Positions 52,662 through 61,509 of a stretch of DNA of 64,000 nt are shown piece after piece. Each line of letters opens with the position of its first letter. Position 1 is the stretch's first letter. The DNA lies in NCBI RefSeq assembly GCF_005938225.1, contig NZ_VCPC01000003.1, positions 248,001-312,000 of the forward strand, read 5' to 3'. Origin of the DNA: Arenibacterium halophilum (GTDB taxonomy: Bacteria; Pseudomonadota; Alphaproteobacteria; Rhodobacterales; Rhodobacteraceae). The notes below the pieces were generated by a model, which did no database searches, was not told the origin of the DNA, and saw only the letters and a program-made list of their open reading frames with translations. Both the position numbers and the translations under genes were made by a program.

Positions 52662-54401
52662 TTAAAACATGAAATATCGCTGCGCCATCGGCAGAACCTG
52701 TGCCGGTTCGCAGGTCAGCAACTCGCCATCGGCACGCACCTCGTAGGTTTCCGGGTTCACTTCGATATGCGGTGTCGCGCTGTTATGGATCAGGTCAGAT
52801 TTTCCGATGTGGCGCGTGTTGGCGACGGCGACTGTCTGTTTGGCAAGCCCCAGCTTGTCGCGCAGCCCATCAGCCTGCGCCGCCTCGGACACGAACGTCA
52901 CCGCCGAATGCTCGACCGATCGGCCAAAGGCGCCGAACATGGGCCGCGAATAAACGGGTTGCGGCGTCGGGATCGAGGCGTTCGGATCGCCCATCTGGGC
53001 ACAGACGATGGTGCCCGACATCAGCACCATTTCCGGTTTCACCCCGAAAAACGCCGGGTTCCACAGCACCAGATCGGCGCGTTTGCCTTCTTCGATGCTG
53101 CCGATTTCGCCGCTGATGCCGTGGGCAATGGCCGGGTTGATCGTGTATTTCGCGATATAGCGGCGGACGCGGAAGTTGTCGTTGTCGCCCCGTTCATCGG
53201 GCAGGCGGCCGCGCTGTTTCTTCATCTTGTCGGCGGTCTGCCAGGTTCGGATCAGCACCTCGCCCACGCGGCCCATGGCCTGGCTGTCGCTGGCGATGAT
53301 CGAAAACGCGCCCATGTCGTGCAGGATATCCTCGGCCGCGATGGTTTCGCGCCGGATCCGGCTCTCGGCAAAGGCGACATCCTCGGGGATCGACTTATCA
53401 AGGTGGTGGCACACCATCAGCATGTCGAGGTGTTCTTCCAGCGTGTTCACCGTGAACGGCCGGGTCGGGTTGGTGGACGACGGCAGAACATGCTGTTCGC
53501 CGCAGATGCGGATGATGTCGGGGGCGTGTCCGCCGCCCGCGCCCTCGGTGTGAAAGGCGTGGATGGTGCGGCCCTTCATCGCCTTCAGCGTATGTTCGAC
53601 AAAGCCCGATTCGTTCAGAGTGTCGGTGTGGATCATCACCTGCACGTCCATCGCATCGGCCACCCCAAGGCAGCAGTCGATGGCGGCAGGGGTGGTGCCC
53701 CAGTCCTCGTGCAGCTTCAGCGCGCAGGCGCCACCCCTGATCTGTTCCTCGAGCGCGCCGGGCAGCGAGGCGTTGCCCTTGCCCGCAAACGCCAGGTTCA
53801 TCGGGAAGGCATCGGCGGCCTGAAGCATCCGGGCAATGTGCCAGGGCCCGGGTGTGCAGGTGGTCGCCAGTGTGCCGTGTGCCGGGCCGGTCCCGCCGCC
53901 CAACATCGTGGTCAGGCCGGAATGCAACGCATCTTCAATCTGTTGCGGGCAGATGAAGTGGATGTGGCTGTCGAACCCGCCTGCCGTCAGGATGCGGCCC
54001 TCGCCCGCGATCGCCTCGGTTCCCGGCCCGACGATGATGTTCACGCCGGGCTGGGTGTCGGGGTTGCCGGCCTTGCCGATCTTGTGGATGCGCCCGTCTT
54101 TCAACCCGATATCGGCCTTGTAGATGCCCGTGTGGTCGACGATCAGCGCGTTGGTGATGACGGTGTCCACCGCGCCCTGAGCCCGCGTCACCTGCGACTG
54201 GCCCATGCCATCGCGGATCACCTTGCCGCCGCCGAACTTGACCTCTTCGCCGTAAACCGGCGCGTTGCCGGTTCCTGCGGCTTCGGCGGTCAGGTCGCTT
54301 TCGACCTCGATAATCAGGTCGGTATCGGCAAGGCGCAGCTTGTCGCCAGTAGTGGGGCCGAACATGGCGGCATAATCGGCGCGGGAAATCGTGGCGGGCA
54401 T
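52662..54401 (-). CDS. ureC: Urease alpha subunit UreC
   Basis: 579 residues. The amidohydrolase active-site residues are all visible: [11 protein letters not shown] (nickel His pair), ALKLHEDWG (carbamylated Lys), HTDTLNESG and [15 protein letters not shown] (nickel His residues), MVCHHLD (mobile flap Cys-His). Length is normal. It hydrolyses urea to ammonia and carbamate in the cytoplasm using two nickel ions. A 113-residue gene separates it from ureB. Confidence 0.98.
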   Translation of the reverse strand: MPATISRADYAAMFGPTTGDKLRLADTDLIIEVESDLTAEAAGTGNAPVYGEEVKFGGGKVIRDGMGQSQVTRAQGAVDTVITNALIVDHTGIYKADIGLKDGRIHKIGKAGNPDTQPGVNIIVGPGTEAIAGEGRILTAGGFDSHIHFICPQQIEDALHSGLTTMLGGGTGPAHGTLATTCTPGPWHIARMLQAADAFPMNLAFAGKGNASLPGALEEQIRGGACALKLHEDWGTTPAAIDCCLGVADAMDVQVMIHTDTLNESGFVEHTLKAMKGRTIHAFHTEGAGGGHAPDIIRICGEQHVLPSSTNPTRPFTVNTLEEHLDMLMVCHHLDKSIPEDVAFAESRIRRETIAAEDILHDMGAFSIIASDSQAMGRVGEVLIRTWQTADKMKKQRGRLPDERGDNDNFRVRRYIAKYTINPAIAHGISGEIGSIEEGKRADLVLWNPAFFGVKPEMVLMSGTIVCAQMGDPNASIPTPQPVYSRPMFGAFGRSVEHSAVTFVSEAAQADGLRDKLGLAKQTVAVANTRHIGKSDLIHNSATPHIEVNPETYEVRADGELLTCEPAQVLPMAQRYFMF

Positions 54402-54421
54402 GGGCTCTCCTTCGGTGGGGC

Positions 54422-54763
54422 CTAGACGTGAAGGCGCGGGCCCCGGCGGGCAAGGCGGCGCGAGTTGGAACGGGTGCGTTTGCGCAAGGGCTTGACGGCG
54501 GCCTGCATCACGGCGGCGGGCGGCATGCCACGCACACCGGCGAACAGGGCCGACATAGCGGATTCGGCAAAGGCCGGGAACTTTTCGTCAACCATCCGTC
54601 GGTTTTCCGACTTGGTGACCGACCACAATCCGGCCAGACCCATCATGCGAAAGCCGACGACGGTTTGCGCCTCGACGGCAAGCGTGGCAACGGCTGACAT
54701 GCTGTTGAGCATCTGCATCTGCTGGTCGATCAGGGTACTCAGAAACCGGGTATTCATGAACAT
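54422..54763 (-). CDS. Small helical protein between ureB and ureC
   Basis: 113 residues, AAGGAGC upstream. The N-terminal half is hydrophobic and helical ([20 protein letters not shown]), the C-terminal 30 residues are strongly basic ([18 protein letters not shown]). It looks phasin-like in layout; I cannot assign a function. Position in the operon suggests a role in urease assembly or localisation, or simple co-expression. Confidence 0.7.
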   Translation of the reverse strand: MFMNTRFLSTLIDQQMQMLNSMSAVATLAVEAQTVVGFRMMGLAGLWSVTKSENRRMVDEKFPAFAESAMSALFAGVRGMPPAAVMQAAVKPLRKRTRSNSRRLARRGPRLHV

Positions 54764-54798
54764 TGTCGTGCTCCTTGGGGCAATGCGCCGTGGTGGCG

Positions 54799-55104
54799 CT
54801 ACAAGGCCCCCATCACCGATTGATTGAAGCCATAGATCCTGCGACCGCCGGACATCGGGATCAGCTGAACGTCGCGGCGTTGTCCGGGTTCAAAGCGAAC
54901 GGCGGTGCCGGCGGCGATGTCCAGCCGCATCCCCCGCGCGGCGTCACGATCGAAATCTAGCGCAGGATTGGTTTCGGCAAAGTGATAATGCGATCCCACC
55001 TGCACCGGGCGGTCGCCGGTATTTGCCACCTGCAGCGTGATCGCCGTGCGGTCATCGTTCAGAATCAGATCGCCTTCGGCGGGAAACAGCTCTCCGGGGA
55101 TCAT
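54799..55104 (-). CDS. ureB: Urease beta subunit UreB
   Basis: 101 residues. Typical features are MIPGELF at the start and [19 protein letters not shown] in the middle, and the C-terminal [14 protein letters not shown]. It is a structural subunit of the (UreABC)3 trimer. The start overlaps the upstream small gene by ATGA. Confidence 0.97.
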   Translation of the reverse strand: MIPGELFPAEGDLILNDDRTAITLQVANTGDRPVQVGSHYHFAETNPALDFDRDAARGMRLDIAAGTAVRFEPGQRRDVQLIPMSGGRRIYGFNQSVMGAL

Positions 55105-55283
55105 TTGTCGCCCCGGTTGCGATACCAGGCCAGCGTGCCGGCGACGGCGATTATTGCCAGCGCGGCGCTGATCATCAGAAATTCACCGCCGTGGTGGGGG
55201 TGGATATGGGCGCCGTCGTGGGCCTGCGCAGGCAGGGCTGCCAGCGGTGTCAGGGCTGCGGCAAGGCGGAATGCGTGTGTCAT
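55101..55283 (-). CDS. Small exported His-rich membrane peptide between ureA and ureB
   Basis: 60 residues from ATG 55283. A signal peptide ends near PAQAHD (residue 21); next is [12 protein letters not shown] with five His residues; a hydrophobic segment (about residues 33-51) ends in YRNRGDK. The layout suggests a periplasmic-facing metal-binding peptide with a membrane anchor, possibly helping nickel uptake for urease. I do not recognise a named family. Confidence 0.7.
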   Translation of the reverse strand: MTHAFRLAAALTPLAALPAQAHDGAHIHPHHGGEFLMISAALAIIAVAGTLAWYRNRGDK

Positions 55284-55304
55284 GCGGGTCCTTCGGTGAA
55301 ACAA

Positions 55305-55607
55305 TCAGCGGATCGGGTTGTGAACGGTTACCAGCTTGGTGCCGTCGGGAAAGGTGGCTTCGACCTGAACGTCGTGGATCATTTCGGCGATGCCTTCCAT
55401 GCATTGTTCGCGGGTGATCACGCGGGCGCCGGCCTCCATCATTTCCGCCACCGAACGCCCATCGCGCGCGCCTTCGACCACGGCATCGGTGATCAGGGCA
55501 ATCGCCTCGGGGTGGTTCAGCTTGACGCCGCGCTCCAGCCGCTTGCGCGCGACTTCGGCGGCCATGGCCACCAGCAGCTTGTCTTTTTCTCGGGGGGTCA
55601 GTTGCAT
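55305..55607 (-). CDS. ureA: Urease gamma subunit UreA
   Basis: 100 residues from ATG 55607, the usual UreA length. Family sequence [20 protein letters not shown] at the start, [20 protein letters not shown], and the end [20 protein letters not shown]. Smallest urease structural subunit. The start lies 2 nt before the ureD stop codon region. Confidence 0.97.
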   Translation of the reverse strand: MQLTPREKDKLLVAMAAEVARKRLERGVKLNHPEAIALITDAVVEGARDGRSVAEMMEAGARVITREQCMEGIAEMIHDVQVEATFPDGTKLVTVHNPIR

Positions 55608-55608
55608 G

Positions 55609-56436
55609 TCAGATCGTCCATGTTCGTGGGATTGGCCCATTCAAAAGCCGTTCCATGGCCGGAATCAACCGGCGGCGCAGGCCATAGCTGTCGGGGGCGA
55701 GCAGGCGCAGGAACAGCACGCCGTCTCGGATCAGGCTGACGCCGCCCACGGCCGCGTCGTTGGGTTCAGGAAGGGCGCGGCGCAGCGGGTCAAGGAAGCG
55801 CTCGGCATCGGGGCTGGCAAACAGCAGGCTGGCCATGGCGCCCGCGCCGTTTCCGGTGTGTTTCAGCGCCATTTGCGCGTGAATATCGCCGATGAGGCGG
55901 ATCGCATCGGCAAAGATCAGCGCGCCGTTGCGGCGAATCTCGTATCTGTCGTGAAACTGGGCATGGTTCACCCGTTCTCCCATCAGGGCGCGGCCGAAAA
56001 CCAGCGGTTCGACCAGCAGCAGGCTGGCATCGCCCGTCAGATCGGCGGTCAATCGGCGACGCAGGGCCGAGCCATCGAACAGGATGGTTTCCTGCGGCAG
56101 CCAGTTCAGCCGCGCGCCTTGCGCCACCTCGATCCGGGTCGAGACGCGGGCCGCCTCGTCGGGCTGGGCGCGATAGATACGCTCGGCCGCCTGCGTGGTC
56201 ATGGTCAGCGTGCTGCCCGCACCTGCGATTGCCGTGATGTCGAACCGGTCACCGCCGGTGATGCCGCCCGCAGTGTTCAGCAGTACCGCATCCAGCGCGC
56301 CGGGGCGCGATCGCGGTAGCACCACCTTTGATGCGCCCGCCTGATAGAGGTCGCCCAGAACCGAAGCCTGCCCGCGTGACTTCGACGCCACCCGCGCATG
56401 TCCAACGGCGCGCGGCTGACGCTGCGCGTCGCCCAC
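55609..56436 (-). CDS. ureD: Urease accessory protein UreD
   Basis: 275 residues if GTG 56436 is used, which matches the family length; ATG at 56583 would add 49 residues of unusual composition. Core motifs are [41 protein letters not shown] and [12 protein letters not shown]. UreD scaffolds apo-urease for nickel loading with UreF and UreG. It is the first gene of the operon and faces urtA across a 426-bp intergenic region. Confidence 0.93.
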   Translation of the reverse strand: MGDAQRQPRAVGHARVASKSRGQASVLGDLYQAGASKVVLPRSRPGALDAVLLNTAGGITGGDRFDITAIAGAGSTLTMTTQAAERIYRAQPDEAARVSTRIEVAQGARLNWLPQETILFDGSALRRRLTADLTGDASLLLVEPLVFGRALMGERVNHAQFHDRYEIRRNGALIFADAIRLIGDIHAQMALKHTGNGAGAMASLLFASPDAERFLDPLRRALPEPNDAAVGGVSLIRDGVLFLRLLAPDSYGLRRRLIPAMERLLNGPIPRTWTI

Positions 56437-56731
56437 AGGGTGAAGTGTCGCGGAAATAGTTATGGCAGCCCCCTGGCAATCTGGTCCGCCCGTTACGGAG
56501 CCCGACTCGGATGTTATGTATTTTGGCGCGGGAATCGAGGGATTGGCGCTTTCCGCAGCGCGCGACGCATAAAAATTCATCATATGGCCGCGACGTGCAC
56601 AACAATTAATCGCTCGGGTTGGATTTTGGCCGGTTCCTGCGCCCTCTAGATTGCCCGACTGCCATCCGGCGGTCTTGCTGAGGGCGCCCGAACGGCACCC
56701 GCAACGGGGGCCAGACAAGAAGAAACCGGGT

Positions 56732-56773
56732 GTGTGACGCCCCGCGACTGGACATCGGATCAGGGCATCACAC
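56732..56773 (+). promoter_or_regulatory. Inverted repeat upstream of urtA, possible leader hairpin
   Basis: GTGTGACGCCC (56732-56742) and GGGCATCACAC (56763-56773) pair over 10 of 11 positions, around a 20-nt loop. It lies 90 nt before the urtA start, so it could be a 5' leader structure or a protein-binding site. Confidence 0.45.
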
Positions 56774-56809
56774 GGGTGCAACGACTAGGTTGCGAGGGGA
56801 CAGATAGGT

Positions 56810-56834
56810 GAATGCGTGCAATTTGCAAGCATTC
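56810..56834 (+). promoter_or_regulatory. 25-bp near-perfect palindrome upstream of urtA
   Basis: GAATGCGTGCAA-T-TTGCAAGCATTC: 12-nt arms matching at 11 positions with a single central base. It ends 16 nt before the urtA ribosome-binding site. The TGCAA half repeats again in the GCAAC/GTTGC pair just upstream. Likely an operator or a translational hairpin for urea-transport control. Confidence 0.55.
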
Positions 56835-56862
56835 GCGCTGGCCTCTGCGCAGGAGGATATTC

Positions 56863-58140
56863 ATGACATTCTTTAAATCCGCGATGGCCGGAACCGTGGC
56901 GCTGGGTCTGTCCGCGCTGCCGCTTTGGGCGCAGGAAACGATCAAGGTGGGCGTTCTGCACTCGCTGTCGGGCACGATGGCGATTTCGGAAACCACGCTG
57001 AAAGACACGATGCTGATGCTGATCGACGAACAGAACGCCAAGGGTGGCGTGCTGGGCAAGCAGCTGGAAGCGGTTGTGGTCGATCCGGCCTCTGACTGGC
57101 CGCTCTTCGCCGAAAAGGCGCGTGAGCTGATTTCCGTTGAAGGTGTCGACGTGATGTTCGGCTGCTGGACATCGGTCAGCCGCAAATCGGTTCTGCCGGT
57201 GATCGAGGAACTGAACGGCCTGCTGTTCTATCCGGTGCAATATGAAGGCGAAGAAAGCTCGAAGAACGTGTTCTACACGGGTGCGGCGCCGAACCAGCAG
57301 GCCATCCCGGCGACCGACTATTTCCTTGAGGAACTGGGTGTCGAGAAATTCGCGCTGCTGGGCACCGACTATGTGTATCCGCGCACGACCAACAACATTC
57401 TCGAAGCCTACCTGAAGGACAAGGGCATCGCGGAAGAGGATATCTTCGTCAACTACACGCCGTTTGGTCATTCCGACTGGTCCAAGATCGTGGCCGACGT
57501 GGTCGCGCTGGGCGCGGACGGCAAGAAAGTCGGCGTGATTTCCACCATCAACGGCGATGCCAATATCGGCTTCTACAAGGAACTGGCGGCAGCAGGCGTT
57601 TCGGCCGATGACATTCCGGTCGTGGCCTTCTCGGTCGGTGAAGAAGAGTTGTCTGGCCTCGACACCGCGAACCTGGTCGGACACCTGGCGGCATGGAACT
57701 ACTTCCAGTCGGCCGATACCGACGTGAACGCCGAGTTCATTGAAAAGTGGAAGGCCTTTGCCGGTGAAGACCGTGTGACCAACGACCCGATGGAAGCGCA
57801 TGTGATCGGCTTCAACATGTGGGTCAAGGCAGTCGAAGCGGCTGGCACCACCGATGTGGACCCGGTCCGCGAAGCGATGTACGGCATCGAAGTTCCGAAC
57901 CTGACCGGCGGCACCGCCAAGATGCTGCCGAACCACCACCTGACCAAGCCGGTTCTGATTGGCGAGATCATGGAAGACGGCCAGTTCGACATCATCAGCC
58001 AGACTGAAGAAGTCGCCGGCGATGCATGGACCGACTTCCTGCCGGAATCGGCGGTTCTGGAAGCCGATTGGCAGGAACTGGAATGTGGTATGTACAACAC
58101 CGAAACCAAGACCTGCGTGCAGATCCAGTCGAACTACTGA
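56863..58140 (+). CDS. urtA: Urea ABC transporter substrate-binding protein UrtA
   Basis: 425 residues from ATG 56863, with AGGAGG seven bases upstream. Signal peptide ends at LPLWAQ (residue 26). Mature start ETIKVGVLHSLSGTMAISET and GCWTSVSRKSVLPVIEE, YPVQYEGEESS, TDYVYPRTTNNI are hallmarks of the urea/amide-binding UrtA/AmiC-like group. It delivers urea to UrtBC. A perfect 10-bp hairpin separates it from urtB. Confidence 0.96.
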   Translation: MTFFKSAMAGTVALGLSALPLWAQETIKVGVLHSLSGTMAISETTLKDTMLMLIDEQNAKGGVLGKQLEAVVVDPASDWPLFAEKARELISVEGVDVMFGCWTSVSRKSVLPVIEELNGLLFYPVQYEGEESSKNVFYTGAAPNQQAIPATDYFLEELGVEKFALLGTDYVYPRTTNNILEAYLKDKGIAEEDIFVNYTPFGHSDWSKIVADVVALGADGKKVGVISTINGDANIGFYKELAAAGVSADDIPVVAFSVGEEELSGLDTANLVGHLAAWNYFQSADTDVNAEFIEKWKAFAGEDRVTNDPMEAHVIGFNMWVKAVEAAGTTDVDPVREAMYGIEVPNLTGGTAKMLPNHHLTKPVLIGEIMEDGQFDIISQTEEVAGDAWTDFLPESAVLEADWQELECGMYNTETKTCVQIQSNY

Positions 58141-58155
58141 TCTGAACGATGAAAA

Positions 58156-58179
58156 CGAGAGGGGGTGCGCCCCCTCTCG
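58156..58179 (+). other. Intercistronic hairpin between urtA and urtB
   Basis: CGAGAGGGGG / CCCCCTCTCG, perfect 10-bp stem with a TGCG tetraloop, 15 nt after the urtA stop. No T-run follows, so it is more likely an RNA-stabilising or attenuating element that keeps the binding-protein message above the permease message. Confidence 0.75.
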
Positions 58180-58206
58180 CCATCCCACCGGGGGCAGATG
58201 ATAGTC

Positions 58207-60168
58207 ATGCGGCTGATACTGGCGGTTTTCACCGCGCTCTTTCTTGCTGTCCAGGCAACCGGGTCAACGGCCCAGGACGCGCCGATGCAGGCCCTGCTGC
58301 AACAGCACGCCGACACCATCGTCAAATCCTCGCGCCGCACCATCGGCCCGGCGATCGACGCCATCGCAGCCAGCGGGCTGGAGCAGGCGCAGACGGTTCT
58401 GCAAAAATGGCAGGCCCGCGCCATGTGGCAACGCGACAGCGACGGGCTGTTCTTCTGGGCGGAAGAGGTGGACCGCGACACGCTGCGAATTTTCGATTTC
58501 GACAGCGGCGATGACCTTGGCACCGCGCCGGACGACGAGTTTTCCCAGATCAAGCCGAACAGCGGCATTCGCGCCCTGCTGGGCGTTGCTCTGGTGCAGT
58601 TCCAGCTGAGCGACCCGAACCCCCAGCGCCGACTGGACGCGCTTCAGGCGATCCAGCGCAATGCCGAAGCTTCGCACCTTCAACCGCTGCGCAATTCCAT
58701 TGAATCCGAAACAGACGCAGGCATCCGCGCGACGAAAGAGCGGCTGGAAAACCTGCTGACGGTTTCCTTTGACGACGACGAAGCCGCGCGGATCGCGGCG
58801 ATTGAGGATATCGCAGGCAATATCTCGCTTGATGCACGCTCGACGCTGAACCCGCTGCTGGCGGTGTCGCCGCAGGTGTCCGAGGGCGCCGTGCCCGCCG
58901 ACCGCAATGTGGCGCGTACCCTGAAACCGGGCAGCGCCGCGCTGCCCCGCGATGCGGCTTACGAGATGCTGGTGGCCGAAGGGCTGGCCCCCGCGAGGAT
59001 TTCGCCCGAGGCGATGCGCGCCGCGCTGGCCGAGAACATCACCGATGGCCGTGTCGGCGGCGTTCCGGTGGGGCGTCTCAGCGACATGGCGGCGCGCGAA
59101 ACCGCCTATGCCGCGCTGGCCGAGGCGGGAACCGTCCCCGCCTTTGTCCGCGAGGCCGAGGTGGAGGCCGCCCTTGCGCGCCACAGTTTCTACGAGGTCT
59201 ACGCCGAGCCGTCCAAAGCCGTGACCGATGCGGCCCGCGCCGCGATGAACCGCACCCAGCGCAATGTTCACATGTCGCAGGCGTTCGACCTGACGCTGGA
59301 TGCGCTGTCGCTGGCGTCGATCTTCTTTCTTGCCGCGATCGGGCTGGCCATCACCTTTGGCGTGATGGGCGTGATCAACATGGCGCATGGCGAATTCATC
59401 ATGATGGGCGCCTATACCGGTTATGTGGTGCAGCAGATCATCCCGAACTACACCGCCTCGATCCTTGTGTCGCTGCCGCTGGCCTTTGCGGTGACCTTTG
59501 CCGCCGGGGTGGCAATGGAGCGGCTGGTGATCCGCTGGCTGTACGATCGGCCGCTGGAGACGCTGCTGGCGACTTTCGGCATTTCCATCGCGTTGCAACA
59601 GATCGCCAAGAACATCTTTGGCACCCAGGCCCGCCCGCTGACTTCGCCCGCGTGGCTTGATGGCGCGTGGACGCTGAACGACGTGGTGTCGATCAGCTAT
59701 ATCCGCATCGCGATCTTCGTGCTGGCGCTGATCTTCCTGGCGCTGTTCCTGTTCATCATGAAACGCACGCGGCTGGGTCTGGAAACCCGCGCGGTGACGC
59801 AGAACCCGCGCATGGCCGCCAGCATGGGGATCAACCCCGACCGGGTGAACATGCTGACCTTCGGGCTGGGCTCGGGCATCGCGGGGATCGCGGGGGTGGC
59901 CATCGGGCTGTTCGCCAAGGTCACATCCGAGCTGGGGCAGGATTACATCGTGCAGTCCTTCATGACGGTGGTCGTGGGCGGCGTCGGCAACATCTGGGGC
60001 ACGCTGGCGGGGGCGACGATGATCGGCTTCTTCCAGAAAGGGGTCGAGTGGCTGAACCCGTCCAACACGCTGGCCGCGCAGACCTACATGATCGTGTTCA
60101 TCATCATCTTCATCCAGTTCCGGCCAAGGGGCATCATCGCCCTCAAGGGCCGCGCCGCCGGAGATTGA
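58207..60168 (+). CDS. urtB: Urea ABC transporter permease UrtB
   Basis: 653 residues from ATG 58207 (ATG 58198 adds three). A signal-like segment (residues 3-20) precedes a long periplasmic-type N-terminal extension of about 340 residues, helical with Ala-Arg-Asp repeats, which is normal for UrtB. The LivH-like membrane domain follows, with AIGLAITFGVMGVINMAHGE near residue 378 and SFMTVVVGGVGNIWGTLAGA. It imports urea with UrtC. Confidence 0.95.
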   Translation: MRLILAVFTALFLAVQATGSTAQDAPMQALLQQHADTIVKSSRRTIGPAIDAIAASGLEQAQTVLQKWQARAMWQRDSDGLFFWAEEVDRDTLRIFDFDSGDDLGTAPDDEFSQIKPNSGIRALLGVALVQFQLSDPNPQRRLDALQAIQRNAEASHLQPLRNSIESETDAGIRATKERLENLLTVSFDDDEAARIAAIEDIAGNISLDARSTLNPLLAVSPQVSEGAVPADRNVARTLKPGSAALPRDAAYEMLVAEGLAPARISPEAMRAALAENITDGRVGGVPVGRLSDMAARETAYAALAEAGTVPAFVREAEVEAALARHSFYEVYAEPSKAVTDAARAAMNRTQRNVHMSQAFDLTLDALSLASIFFLAAIGLAITFGVMGVINMAHGEFIMMGAYTGYVVQQIIPNYTASILVSLPLAFAVTFAAGVAMERLVIRWLYDRPLETLLATFGISIALQQIAKNIFGTQARPLTSPAWLDGAWTLNDVVSISYIRIAIFVLALIFLALFLFIMKRTRLGLETRAVTQNPRMAASMGINPDRVNMLTFGLGSGIAGIAGVAIGLFAKVTSELGQDYIVQSFMTVVVGGVGNIWGTLAGATMIGFFQKGVEWLNPSNTLAAQTYMIVFIIIFIQFRPRGIIALKGRAAGD

Positions 60169-60172
60169 CGCC

Positions 60173-60283
60173 ATGACCCTAAGGCTCCCCCAGCCCGCCA
60201 ACATCAACCGCGCCCCACGCCCCGCATTGGCCCTGCTGTCTTTTGACGGTGGCGCGCGGGCAGGCGAAAGGCCGAACGCATGA
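60173..60283 (+). CDS. Possible 36-residue micro-ORF between urtB and urtC
   Basis: ATG at 60173 follows GGAG by nine bases, and its TGA overlaps the urtC ATG as ATGA. The product is rich in Pro, Ala and Arg (starts MTLRLPQPANINRAPRPA) and has no known motif. The overlap and ribosome-binding site suggest it could couple translation from urtB to urtC; the peptide itself may be unimportant. Confidence 0.45.
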   Translation: MTLRLPQPANINRAPRPALALLSFDGGARAGERPNA

Positions 60284-61509
60284 GAACCAGTTATTTCGTG
60301 CGCAACCCGTCGGTCGTGATCTTCCTTGCGGTGCTGTTGCTGTTCACGCTGGGAGTCACCGCGCTGTCGGACGGGGCCGGGAACGGGGCGATTTCCACGA
60401 GCTTCATCAAGACGCTGGGCAAGACGCTGTGCCTGTGCCTGATCGCCGTCGCGATGGATTTGATCTGGGGCTACACCGGCATCCTGAGCCTTGGGCATTT
60501 CGCCTTCTTTGGGCTGGGCGGCTATATGGTCGGGATGTGGCTGATGTACGAGCGCACCCGCGACATCGTCATCACCTCGCTGGCGAATGCGCCGATCCCG
60601 CCGACGGAACAAGAGGTGGTGGACGCCATCGGCACGCAAATTTTCGGGGTGGTCGGCAGTTCGGAGTTTCCGCTGGTCTGGGCCTTTGCCGACAGCCTGG
60701 TGCTGCAACTGGCGCTGGTGGTGCTGGTGCCGGGGCTGCTGGCGCTGGTGTTCGGCTGGCTGGCGTTTCGCAGCCGGGTGACGGGGGTCTACCTGTCGAT
60801 CCTGACGCAGGCGATGACGCTGGCGCTGGCGCTGTATCTGTTCCAGAACGATTCCGGCCTGCGCGGCAACAACGGGCTGTCGGGGTTGCAGAACCTGCCC
60901 GGCGTCAGCGCGCCGCAGTCGGTGGTGTCGTTGTGGTTCTTTTGGGCTTCGGCGCTGGCACTGGGGCTGGGGTACATGCTGGCGTCCTGGGTCGTGTCGG
61001 GCAAGTTCGGCTCGGTCATTCGCGGCATCCGCGACGACGAGGCGCGCGTGCGCTTTCTTGGATACCCGGTCGAGGCGTTCAAGCTGTTCGTCTTCGTGCT
61101 GACAGCGGTTCTGGCGGGCATCGCGGGCGCGCTGTACTACCCGCAGGCGGGCATCATCAACCCGGCCGAGGTCGCGCCTATCGCGTCGATCTACCTTGCG
61201 GTCTGGGTCGCCATCGGCGGTCGCGGGCGGCTGTATGGCGCGGTGATCGGGGCGGCCTTCGTGTCGCTGATTTCGACGTGGTTCACCGGCGGGCAGGTGC
61301 CGTCGGTCAATCTGCTGGGCTATCGCGTCGACTGGGTCGAATGGTGGCAGGTCATTCTGGGGCTGTCCTTCGTGCTGGTCACGCTGTTCGCGCCCAAGGG
61401 CATCGGCGGGCTGGTCGATCTTGTGACGGGCCGTCTGGCACCCAACCGCCATGGCGCCGATTACGGCCCCGATCAGGGCGCGCTGATGGAAGAGGAGGGC
61501 CGCAAATGA
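60280..61509 (+). CDS. urtC: Urea ABC transporter permease UrtC
   Basis: 409 residues, about ten membrane segments. Signature AMDLIWGYTGILSLGHFAFF is near residue 59; coupling loop IRDDEARVRFLGYPVEAFK near 249; LAVWVAIGGRGRLYGAVIG follows. The 40-residue stretch with ERTRDIVITSLANAPIPPTE after the first segments is typical of UrtC rather than LivM. Overlaps urtD by ATGA. Confidence 0.95.
   Translation: MRTSYFVRNPSVVIFLAVLLLFTLGVTALSDGAGNGAISTSFIKTLGKTLCLCLIAVAMDLIWGYTGILSLGHFAFFGLGGYMVGMWLMYERTRDIVITSLANAPIPPTEQEVVDAIGTQIFGVVGSSEFPLVWAFADSLVLQLALVVLVPGLLALVFGWLAFRSRVTGVYLSILTQAMTLALALYLFQNDSGLRGNNGLSGLQNLPGVSAPQSVVSLWFFWASALALGLGYMLASWVVSGKFGSVIRGIRDDEARVRFLGYPVEAFKLFVFVLTAVLAGIAGALYYPQAGIINPAEVAPIASIYLAVWVAIGGRGRLYGAVIGAAFVSLISTWFTGGQVPSVNLLGYRVDWVEWWQVILGLSFVLVTLFAPKGIGGLVDLVTGRLAPNRHGADYGPDQGALMEEEGRK

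Larger units (their letters stand above)
56437..56862. other. Divergent ureD/urtA intergenic region
   Basis: About 425 bp between the urease and urea-transport operons, locally AT-rich near 56500-56610 (for example TTATGTATTTTGG). No protein-coding frame is supported except a possible longer ureD start. It holds two notable inverted repeats (56732-56773 and 56810-56834) and a smaller one, GCAAC-N6-GTTGC at 56778-56793. Promoters for both operons must lie here. A GGAGG-like ribosome-binding site for urtA is at 56851-56856. Confidence 0.6.

Noticed and set aside
58264-61452. A 1062-codon open frame on the minus strand under urtB/urtC
   Set aside because: It is antisense to genes with clear transporter motifs, is extremely rich in His, Gln, Arg and Asp, and has no domain pattern. 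It results from high GC and third-position bias.
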